This document shows positions 1 to 5,910 of a DNA stretch of 23,425 nt, piece after piece. The stretch spans positions 1 through 23,425 of the forward strand of contig JAZMZK010000107.1 in NCBI GenBank assembly GCA_045585955.1. The letters are read 5' to 3'. A model generated the notes under the pieces. The model saw nothing but the letters and a program-made list of their open reading frames with translations. It made no database searches and was not told the origin of the DNA. Numbering within the stretch: the first letter of the stretch is position 1; each line of letters starts with the position of its first letter. The position numbers and the translations under genes are program-made. Source of the DNA: SIG78 sp045585955 (GTDB lineage: Bacteria; Verrucomicrobiota; Lentisphaeria; Victivallales; Victivallaceae).

Positions 1-109
1 TTTGCTTACATTTTGCTTACATTTCGTGTAAGCAAATCGTAAGCAGAGAGTCAAATCATCAACCTTAACCAATAGATACCAGAGTTGTCAAGAGTGGTGA
101 GATGTAAGC
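1..109. repeat. Cluster of GTAAGC-core repeats at the left edge
   Basis: Five copies of a GTAAGC core lie within 109 bases. Two read TTTGCTTACA (1-10 and 12-21), one is the exact reverse complement TGTAAGCAAA (27-36), and shorter copies sit at 40-45 and 104-109. Copies two and three form a perfect 10-bp inverted repeat with a 5-base centre. The cluster lies just past the terminator of the tRNA gene, on the tRNA 3' side. That is where tRNA-targeting integrative elements insert, so recombinase-arm or operator sites are possible. No integrase gene is inside the window, so the function is unknown. Confidence 0.6.
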
Positions 110-130
110 GTAAATCGTTGATTTTGTGCA

Positions 131-160
131 AGAAAAAAGGACTTGCGTTAACAAGTCCTG
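131..160 (-). terminator. Intrinsic terminator of the tRNA gene
   Basis: Read on the minus strand, an 8-bp perfect stem (AGGACTTG, positions 159-152, pairing with CAAGTCCT, 145-138) encloses a 6-base loop. It is followed directly by a T run (137-133). It begins 11 bases after the CCA end of the tRNA, which fits a single-gene tRNA transcript. Confidence 0.85.
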
Positions 161-170
161 TAAAAATCGT

Positions 171-245
171 TGGTAGCGGGGAGTGGAATCGAACCACTGA
201 CCTTCAGGTTATGAGCCTGATAAGCTGCCACTGCTCTACCCCGCA
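171..245 (-). tRNA. tRNA-Met, anticodon CAT, initiator (fMet) type
   Basis: The minus strand folds as a complete 75-base cloverleaf. It has an acceptor stem with encoded CCA (171-174 on the plus strand reads TGGT), a GAGC/GCTT D stem, anticodon loop CTCATAA and T loop TTCGATT. Three features point to the initiator rather than the elongator. The first acceptor pair is mismatched (T1/T72), the D stem has A11-T24, and the overall sequence closely follows bacterial tRNA-fMet. One departure is the anticodon stem, which has A29-T41 above two G-C pairs instead of the usual three consecutive G-C pairs. The gene has its own promoter and terminator. Confidence 0.93.
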
Positions 246-257
246 GCATTGTTTCAT

Positions 258-286
258 AATATATTACTCATTTCTTCATTTGTCAA
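258..286 (-). promoter_or_regulatory. Sigma70-type promoter of the tRNA gene
   Basis: The minus strand has a perfect -35 box TTGACA (286-281), a 17-base spacer and a -10 box TATATT (263-258). Transcription would start about 6 bases before the mature tRNA 5' end. Spacing and position make this convincing. Confidence 0.8.
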
Positions 287-334
287 ATTTTTTTCTTATT
301 TTTTTTGCTTTTTTTAATGTTTGTCGATTGTAAA

Positions 335-374
335 AGTAAACGCACGCTCTTTTTGAGAGCAGTGTGCGTTTACT
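335..374. other. Large isolated hairpin
   Basis: An 11-bp outer stem (335-345 with 364-374) and a 5-bp inner stem (GCTCT 346-350 with AGAGC 356-360) enclose a TTTTG loop, with a 3-base AGT bulge on the right arm. No open frame ends next to it and neither side has a strong T run, so it is not a clear terminator. It lies upstream of the tRNA promoter and about 440 bases before the next plus-strand gene. Confidence 0.6.
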
Positions 375-603
375 ATGATAAACAGTATTTGTACATTTAC
401 CTTCTTCATTTAAGGCTTTTATTTCTCTTGCAATTGATAACAACTATTTGCTTATTTTATTCATAATAAAAAACACCCCCTTTTAATTTAGGAAGATTAT
501 ATAATAAACTTAAAAAATCAGTCTATGTCCAGTACAGAGCAATTTTTTTTTATTTTTTTGAAATAGCATGCAACAAAACATTTTTTCAAGAGTCTATAAG
601 AGC
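375..603. other. A+T-rich gene-free stretch
   Basis: This is part of the long gene-free interval between the tRNA promoter and the oxidoreductase start at 818. It has many A and T runs. Open frames here are tiny and lack a ribosome-binding site. I see no RNA gene, repeat or gene remnant that I can support. Confidence 0.5.
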
Positions 604-771
604 GGATCCCCCATTGGATTCCCATCCCGTAAAACCGGTCCGGAACGGTGCAACGCCGTTTCGGACCGGTCCTTGTTAAAAATCAGAGATTTCAGCAAAA
701 AAAAATTAAAAAAACAGTTTTAATATTTTCCTTACACCGATTTATACATTATATTGATACGGTCGCAATAT
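604..771 (+). repeat. Duplicated upstream unit, copy 1 (hairpin plus promoter-like block)
   Basis: The unit starts with a near-invariant segment (604-633, beginning GGATCCCCCATTGGATTCCC). A 15-bp hairpin follows (634-648 pairing with 656-670, loop TGCAACG), then a less conserved A-rich spacer, then a second conserved block (about 719-771) containing CTTACA and TATATTGATA. The same order occurs at 1960-2127. The segment from the start of the unit to the end of the hairpin is nearly identical in both copies. The hairpin in this copy lacks a good T tail. Each copy ends shortly before a gene start, so it probably carries that gene's promoter. Confidence 0.85.
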
Positions 772-805
772 TTTTAAGAAAATCAATTTGAGAACAAAAA
801 ATACC

Positions 806-820
806 AGGAGGGTCCCCTTG
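806..820 (+). promoter_or_regulatory. Ribosome-binding site that fixes a TTG start
   Basis: A strong AGGAGGG (806-812) lies 5 bases before TTG at 818-820. An upstream in-frame TTG at 788 has no comparable site, and starting there would add ten residues before the nucleotide-binding fold. The start at 818 is therefore preferred. Confidence 0.8.
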
Positions 821-1891
821 AAAAAATTCAATGCTGTTTTGATCGGCGCCGGCAATATGGGTAAAGTACATTTGCAAAGTGCCCTTGCTTCGCCTTATAT
901 CAACGAATTGTTTTTGTGCGATAATTCTGCTGAAATCCTGAAATCACGCTGTCAGGAATATAACTGCCGCAGCCTGTCTTTTGAACAGGCATTGGCTGAT
1001 GAATCAATAAAAATGGCAATCATTGCCACGCCTAATTCGCTGCATACAGAGCAAACGCTCCAATGCCTGAACGCCAATAAGGCTGTGTTATGCGAAAAAC
1101 CTATGGGTATGACTTTGACTGAAGCCCAAAAGGTGGTCAAAGCTTCGCAGCAGCCGGGAGCTTTTCTGCAAATCGGTTTTGAACTGCATTATTCAAATAT
1201 GTATAAGCAGGCTAAAGAGTGGATCAATGCCGGTTTGATCGGAGAAGTCACCCAGACACAATGCCGCTATTATTGCTGCGAATTTCACAAAAAGAATAAC
1301 TGGCGAAGCAACAGTTCTGGCAGTTTCCTCATCGGCGAAAAATTGTCGCACTATCTGGATCTGCAAAGGTGGTATATCGGAGAAAATTTTGAAAGCGTCT
1401 ACTCACTTTCCGCCCCAAAAACAGTTCCTTATTTCAACCACCGGGATAATCACCAGATCATGGTGCGTTACCCCAACGGCAAAGTTGGCGTACTGAATTT
1501 TATAATGTTTATAGCTGAAACATTCCATGACGATCCATTGCAGGATATGCTGGTCAAACAATCCGACGACGGTCATGCCTTGCAATATCACATTTGCGGA
1601 CTTGCCGGTGCAATCGAAATAGATGTGTTCCGCCGGAGGGTGCGCCGCTGGGAATTTACCGATGGCAAAGAAAATCTGCAAAGCAGCATCGTTGAAACGA
1701 TAAATTATGCGCCAGCAGACGATCAGACATCTTTCCACAATGTTTACGGTCAGACCCAACATGTTATTGAACTTGTTGCCCAAGGCAAAGAGCCGGAAGT
1801 TACGGCACAAGATGCTTATGAAACCATGAAGCTCTGCTTTGCCGCCGAAGAATCGGAAAACAGCGGAAAAATCGTCTGCAATCATATATGA
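818..1891 (+). CDS. Gfo/Idh/MocA family oxidoreductase
   Basis: This predicted cytosolic NAD(P)-dependent sugar or cyclitol dehydrogenase has 357 residues, the usual family length. The N-terminal Rossmann fold shows GAGNMG at residues 10-15 and TPNSLH at 71-76. The EKP motif at 93-95 supplies the lysine that in this family contacts cofactor and substrate. The C-terminal alpha/beta domain is present. The substrate cannot be read from the sequence, because these enzymes act on many sugars, inositols and related compounds. The TTG start is chosen for its AGGAGGG site. The gene stands alone between the two copies of the duplicated upstream unit. The copy behind it contains a hairpin with a T6 tail that could end its transcript. 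Confidence 0.88.
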   Translation: MKKFNAVLIGAGNMGKVHLQSALASPYINELFLCDNSAEILKSRCQEYNCRSLSFEQALADESIKMAIIATPNSLHTEQTLQCLNANKAVLCEKPMGMTLTEAQKVVKASQQPGAFLQIGFELHYSNMYKQAKEWINAGLIGEVTQTQCRYYCCEFHKKNNWRSNSSGSFLIGEKLSHYLDLQRWYIGENFESVYSLSAPKTVPYFNHRDNHQIMVRYPNGKVGVLNFIMFIAETFHDDPLQDMLVKQSDDGHALQYHICGLAGAIEIDVFRRRVRRWEFTDGKENLQSSIVETINYAPADDQTSFHNVYGQTQHVIELVAQGKEPEVTAQDAYETMKLCFAAEESENSGKIVCNHI

Positions 1892-1990
1892 TCTTGAAAA
1901 ATTTTGATTTTTTTTCAAAAACAGTGCAGCATCCTGTTTTATACACTGTCAAATAATATGGATCCCCCCATTGGATTCCCATCCCGTAAA

Positions 1991-2035
1991 GCCGGTCCGG
2001 GACGGTGCAACGCCGTTTCGGACCGGCACTTTTTT
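1991..2035 (+). terminator. Intrinsic terminator behind the oxidoreductase gene
   Basis: A 15-bp G+C-rich stem with a 7-base loop is followed by AC and T6. It starts 100 bases after the oxidoreductase stop codon. It is the hairpin part of the duplicated unit. Copy 1 lacks the T run and has no gene upstream to terminate, so termination may not be its only role. Confidence 0.6.
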
Positions 2036-2090
2036 GAGAAAAATGGAGAAAAATATAAAAAACTCTTAAAAAAAACTGTTTAATATTTTC

Positions 2091-2120
2091 CTTACAGCAA
2101 TTTATGTATTATATTAATAT
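2091..2120 (+). promoter_or_regulatory. Promoter-like block before homoserine dehydrogenase
   Basis: CTTACA (2091-2096) is followed by an A+T-rich TATATTAATA stretch (2110-2119). The same arrangement is conserved before the oxidoreductase gene (731-759). The exact -10 hexamer is ambiguous because several overlapping choices give 13- to 18-base spacing. Conservation between the copies is the main support. Confidence 0.4.
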
Positions 2121-2166
2121 GATTGCAATTTTGAAATATAAACCTTTTAACATACAGGAACTCAAG

Positions 2167-3459
2167 ATGGGAAAAACAGTAAAAGTCGGGATCATCGGTT
2201 TCGGTACCGTCGGTGCCGGTGCTGCAAACAATCTGCTCAAAAATCACGATGTCATATTGGAGCGTACCAATGTGGATGTAAAACTGGTCAGGATCGCTGA
2301 TAAAGATATCACCAGCGACCGGGGCGTAAAAGTACCTGCCGAACTTCTGACCACCAGCGTGGACGAACTTATTGCTGAATCTGATATCGTTGTGGAACTT
2401 ATCGGCGGCACCACTATTGCCGGGGATTTTATTCTAAAAGCACTCAACGCCGGTAAGGCGGTCGTAACTGCCAACAAGGCGTTGCTCGCCACCCGGGGCG
2501 CCGAACTCTTTGCCGCTGCCGAAGCCAATAACTGCGACCTTTATTACGAAGCCAGTGTTGCCGGTGGTATTCCGGTGATCAAGGCGTTGCGTGAAGGTTT
2601 GGTTTCCAACAACATCGAACGCATGTACGGTATTATGAACGGTACCTGCAACTATATTCTTACCCGCATGGAAGCCGAAGGCGCCGCCTTTGAACCGGTG
2701 CTGAAAGATGCCCAGGCTCTGGGTTATGCTGAAGCCAATCCGTCGCTGGATGTGGATGGTTTTGATACTGCCCACAAAGCAGCTATCCTTGCCGGACTTG
2801 CCTATGGCAAATGGTTCGGACTGGATGCGGTTTCAGTGGAAGGCATCCGCAACATCACCCAGCTGGATATGACCATGGCGGGCAAACTTGGCTACCGCTT
2901 CAAATTGCTGGCAGTCATCAAGAATATCGACGGAGCTGTCCGCATTTCGGTTGCCCCCACATTGATCCCTGCCAACAGCATGCTGGGTGCTATTTCCGGC
3001 GTGTTCAACGGCGTGATGATCGAAGGCGATACCGTTGGTCAGACTCTCTTCTACGGCCGGGGTGCCGGTCGTGATGCCACCGCCAGTGCAGTGGTTGCCG
3101 ATGTGGTGGATGTGGCGTTGAATATCGCCAACAGCAGTGTCCGCAGAGTTCCGGCTTTCCGGGCAGGCAGCAAAGATGTTGAATTGGTGAATACTGATGA
3201 AGTGATGAGCCGCTTCTATCTGCGTTTGACTGTTAAAGAACAGCCCGGTGTGGTGGCAAAAGTTACCGATATACTGGCAAAAAATCAGATCAGCATTTCC
3301 AGCTTGATGCAGCCGGAAGGCAAAGCCGATGAGCTGGTGCCGCTCTTGATCGTGACCTACGCCACACCTGAAAACGCCATGCAGAAAGCTGTGGATGAAA
3401 TCAGCAAACTCGACTTTGTTGCAGAAAAAATCAACATGTTCAGAATAGAGGATATTTAA
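2167..3459 (+). CDS. hom: Homoserine dehydrogenase
   Basis: It reduces aspartate semialdehyde to homoserine, the branch point toward threonine and methionine. The protein has 430 residues, the usual length for the monofunctional enzyme with a regulatory tail. GFGTVG at residues 11-16 binds NAD(P). The family signature follows (GYAEANP, then the aspartates of LDVDGFD and a lysine in AHK). A C-terminal ACT domain (roughly residues 350-425, beginning LTVKEQPGVVAKV) suggests amino-acid feedback control. An in-frame ATG at 2104 is rejected because it overlaps the promoter-like block. The ATG at 2167 follows CAGGAA. Aspartokinase starts 5 bases after the stop, so the two are co-transcribed. Confidence 0.95.
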   Translation: MGKTVKVGIIGFGTVGAGAANNLLKNHDVILERTNVDVKLVRIADKDITSDRGVKVPAELLTTSVDELIAESDIVVELIGGTTIAGDFILKALNAGKAVVTANKALLATRGAELFAAAEANNCDLYYEASVAGGIPVIKALREGLVSNNIERMYGIMNGTCNYILTRMEAEGAAFEPVLKDAQALGYAEANPSLDVDGFDTAHKAAILAGLAYGKWFGLDAVSVEGIRNITQLDMTMAGKLGYRFKLLAVIKNIDGAVRISVAPTLIPANSMLGAISGVFNGVMIEGDTVGQTLFYGRGAGRDATASAVVADVVDVALNIANSSVRRVPAFRAGSKDVELVNTDEVMSRFYLRLTVKEQPGVVAKVTDILAKNQISISSLMQPEGKADELVPLLIVTYATPENAMQKAVDEISKLDFVAEKINMFRIEDI

Positions 3460-3464
3460 TAACG

Positions 3465-4877
3465 ATGACCAATAAGCACACAGTAGAAAAAATCGGTGGT
3501 ACTTCCATGAGCCGCTTCGGCGAGCTTATGGACAACATCCTTATCGGTAAGCGTACCGGTGCAGACCTTTACAACCGTATTTTTGTAGTTTCCGCCTACG
3601 GCGGGATCACCAACCTTTTGCTGGAAGATAAAAAGACCGGCGCCCCCGGCATCTACGGACTTTTCGCCGCCGGCAACAGCGATTGGGAATTGAAACTGGC
3701 AGAAACCCGCAACCGCATGATCGAATACAACCGTTCCTTTGAAAGCATCGGTTTGGATCAGACCATTGCCGACAACTTTGTCAACGAGCGCATGGACGGC
3801 ATCCGTGACAGCTTGCGGAACATTCTTAAACTGCGTACCTACGGCCACTTCCGCCCCGAAGATTACCTGCCCGCCACCCGGGAATTTTTGAGTGCCGTCG
3901 GCGAAGCCCACAGTGCATTCAACGCAGTGGAGATCTTGCGTAAGCACAATGTGAACGCTGTTTTCATCGACCTCTCCGGCTGGAAGGAAAATGAGTCTGA
4001 AAGCATCGAAGAAAATATCATGCGCCATTTGAACGGTCTGAACTTTGCCGAATGTATGCCCATTGTTACCGGGTATGTAAAATGTGCCGGCGGCATTATG
4101 AACCGTTTTGACCGCGGTTACAGCGAAATAACTTTCAGCAAGCTGGCGGTTGTGACCAAGGCTTGCGAAGGGATCATCCACAAAGAGTTCCACCTTTCCA
4201 CCGGCGACCCCAAACTTATGGGTGCCGACCGGGTACGCACCATCGGTCAGACCAACTTCGACATAGCTGACCAGCTGGCGGATATGGCGATGGAAGCGAT
4301 CCACCCCAAAGCCTCCAAAGAGATGGAACGCAACGACATCAGCATCCGGGTAAAGAACGCTTTTGATCCGGAACACCCCGGCACTTTGATCAGCCGCGAC
4401 TATGTATCGCCCACGCCCCGGATCGATATGATCTGCGGCCGCAACGATATCGTGGGTATTGAGATTTTTGACTCGGAAATGGTCGGTCAGAGCGGTTACG
4501 ATCACCGCATTACCGAAATATTGTCCAAGCACAAGATCAGCTACATTGCCAAAAACACCAACGCCAACACTATTACTCACTATGTGTCGGAAAAGAACGC
4601 CACGCTCAAGGCTTGCATTGCTGAATTGGAAGCTGCTTTCCAGAATTCTGCTCACATGAGCCTGCGTAAGGTCGCCATCATCGGTGTTATCGGCAGCAAT
4701 ATGAAGATCCCGGGCTTTCTGGCGAAGGCCGCAGCGGCTCTTTCCGATGCCAACATCAATGTTCTGGCACTGGATCAGTGCATGCGTCAGGTGAATATGC
4801 AGTTCATCATTGAACGGGACGACTTCCAGCAGGCGCAAATCGCTCTGCACCGCAAGCTGGTGGAAAATATCGACTGA
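3465..4877 (+). CDS. ask: Aspartokinase, resembling the ectoine-cluster type (Ask_Ect)
   Basis: It phosphorylates aspartate, the first step toward lysine, threonine and methionine. The 470-residue protein opens with HTVEKIGGTSMSRF, the variant of the usual KFGGTS motif that I recall from aspartokinases of ectoine gene clusters. Further matching segments are FVVSAYGG, GEAHSAFNAVEIL, FDRGYSEITFS and IHKEFHLS. The C-terminal part (about residues 330-465) looks like the paired ACT region. No ectABC gene is in the window. Instead the gene follows hom by 5 bases and overlaps nothing, so here it probably serves general aspartate-family synthesis. A GAGG lies inside the end of hom. Aspartokinase is near certain, but the subclass rests on memory of family sequences. 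Confidence 0.92.
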   Translation: MTNKHTVEKIGGTSMSRFGELMDNILIGKRTGADLYNRIFVVSAYGGITNLLLEDKKTGAPGIYGLFAAGNSDWELKLAETRNRMIEYNRSFESIGLDQTIADNFVNERMDGIRDSLRNILKLRTYGHFRPEDYLPATREFLSAVGEAHSAFNAVEILRKHNVNAVFIDLSGWKENESESIEENIMRHLNGLNFAECMPIVTGYVKCAGGIMNRFDRGYSEITFSKLAVVTKACEGIIHKEFHLSTGDPKLMGADRVRTIGQTNFDIADQLADMAMEAIHPKASKEMERNDISIRVKNAFDPEHPGTLISRDYVSPTPRIDMICGRNDIVGIEIFDSEMVGQSGYDHRITEILSKHKISYIAKNTNANTITHYVSEKNATLKACIAELEAAFQNSAHMSLRKVAIIGVIGSNMKIPGFLAKAAAALSDANINVLALDQCMRQVNMQFIIERDDFQQAQIALHRKLVENID

Positions 4878-4879
4878 TT

Positions 4880-5602
4880 ATGAGCGAATATCTTGCCAAG
4901 TATATAGCCCGCTGCGGGGCTGCCCCGCGGCGTAAAGCAGCAGACTTGGTCAAAACAGGTTCAGTCAAAGTAAACGGCCGGGTCATTACAGACCCGGCTT
5001 TTTCTGTGGAAACTTCTGACAAAGTGGAGCTCAATGGCAAAGCCTTGCAGGTACCTGCCGAAAACATCTATATAATGCTCAATAAGCCCCGGGGATACAC
5101 CACCAGCCACGCCGATAAACATGCCGAACATCTGGCCATAGAGTTGATCGACTGCCCCGAAGCCCAAAGGTTGATCCCGGCGGGTCGATTGGATAAAGAT
5201 AGCGAAGGGCTGCTCATATTTTCCAACGACGGAAATTTTATCCAGAAAATCACCCACCCCCGGTATAATGTAACCAAACAATATAAGGTAACCGCTTCCA
5301 GAGAACTGGACGAAAAGTGCCGCCAAAAGATGGTTGCCGGTATAATGGATGAAGGCGAACACTTGAAAGCGTTGAAAGTTACGCCAGTACCCGACGAAAA
5401 ATCCTGTTATTGTATTGAGCTTAATGAAGGCAAAAAGCGGGAGATACGCCGGATGCTGAAAGCCTGCGGAGCTGCCACATTGCGTTTGCAGCGTATAGCC
5501 ATGGGCAGCGTTAAGCTCAATGATCTTGCATTGGGTAAATGGCGGAAGCTCACTGCTGAAGAAGTAGCCTCCCTCCTTGCCGCAGCTAAAGAACTCAACT
5601 GA
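4880..5602 (+). CDS. Pseudouridine synthase, RsuA/RluB/E/F family
   Basis: It converts a uridine in ribosomal RNA to pseudouridine. The protein has 240 residues. An N-terminal S4 RNA-binding domain (about residues 1-50, SEYLAKYIARCGAAPRR) is followed by the catalytic domain. GRLDKDSEGLL carries the catalytic aspartate D105, and a C-terminal EGKKREIRRML segment is typical of the family. The DKDSEG version is more like RluE/RluF than RluB, but the modified site (16S or 23S) cannot be decided. The start lies two bases after the aspartokinase stop, so it ends the hom-ask transcript. Its last 8 bases overlap the convergent zinc-ribbon gene. Confidence 0.92.
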   Translation: MSEYLAKYIARCGAAPRRKAADLVKTGSVKVNGRVITDPAFSVETSDKVELNGKALQVPAENIYIMLNKPRGYTTSHADKHAEHLAIELIDCPEAQRLIPAGRLDKDSEGLLIFSNDGNFIQKITHPRYNVTKQYKVTASRELDEKCRQKMVAGIMDEGEHLKALKVTPVPDEKSCYCIELNEGKKREIRRMLKACGAATLRLQRIAMGSVKLNDLALGKWRKLTAEEVASLLAAAKELN

Positions 5603-5891
5603 AAAACGCCACATACGCCATGTGGCAGACGATTCCGATGATGGCTCCGGCAATCAGCGAACCAACCGTTAAAAGCACCCGGCGGATGATCCGGTGACGG
5701 CGGCGGCGGCGTTCCCGCCTGATTACTTCGGTATCTGATATAGAAAGTACCCCCGGATTGATGATAACGCTTTTTCCCAGCGGAATGGGTACTTTCATAA
5801 TATTGCCGCAAGATTTGCAATGCAGCGAAGAACCGGCAAATTTTTCGTCGATCTCATAATGCTGATTACAGTGCAGACATTGAAATTTCAT
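5595..5891 (-). CDS. Small zinc-ribbon membrane protein
   Basis: A 98-residue protein of unknown function. The N-terminus has CLHC (C5, C8) and CKSC (C25, C28), a four-cysteine zinc ribbon around the sequence YEIDEKFAGS. A middle region of about 30 residues follows, then a very basic stretch (residues 58-71, mostly arginine), then one membrane segment (about 72-95). The positive charge before the helix suggests a cytoplasmic N-terminus. Many PVC-group proteins begin with a similar ribbon, from memory. The start at 5891 has a clear AGGAGG 6 bases upstream, whereas a longer open frame upstream lies inside the neighbouring gene. It is the last gene of the minus-strand cluster, 19 bases behind the PDZ protein, so a role with the envelope proteases is possible. 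Confidence 0.85.
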   Translation of the reverse strand: MKFQCLHCNQHYEIDEKFAGSSLHCKSCGNIMKVPIPLGKSVIINPGVLSISDTEVIRRERRRRRHRIIRRVLLTVGSLIAGAIIGIVCHMAYVAFFS

Positions 5892-5910
5892 AACCGCCTC
5901 CTTGTAAAAT

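Larger units (their letters stand above)
1960..2127 (+). repeat. Duplicated upstream unit, copy 2 (hairpin plus promoter-like block)
   Basis: This is the second copy of the unit at 604-771. It has the same opening segment (one extra C), a 15-bp hairpin (1991-2005 with 2013-2027, loop TGCAACG) and a conserved downstream block with CTTACA (2091-2096) and TATATTAATA. Stem differences from copy 1 preserve pairing: the outermost A-T pair becomes G-C, and one internal A-T becomes G-T. Here the hairpin is followed by six T residues (2030-2035), so it can also act as an intrinsic terminator for the oxidoreductase gene. It lies 40 bases before the homoserine dehydrogenase start. Confidence 0.85.

Noticed and set aside
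85..333. Open frame of 82 codons on the plus strand
   Set aside because: It runs straight through the tRNA gene in the antisense direction and has no family resemblance or binding site.
1894..1918. A/T-only hairpin just after the oxidoreductase stop codon
   Set aside because: The stem is eight weak pairs (one G-C), without a T tail. The G+C-rich hairpin at 1991-2035 is a much better terminator.
2104..2166. Upstream in-frame ATG that would lengthen homoserine dehydrogenase by 21 residues
   Set aside because: It lies within the conserved promoter-like block and has no ribosome-binding site; the ATG at 2167 has CAGGAA and gives the usual N-terminus.
3456..4850. Long open frame (464 codons) antisense to the aspartokinase gene
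   Set aside because: The sense strand encodes a protein with clear aspartokinase motifs. The antisense frame follows from codon bias and shows no recognisable domain.
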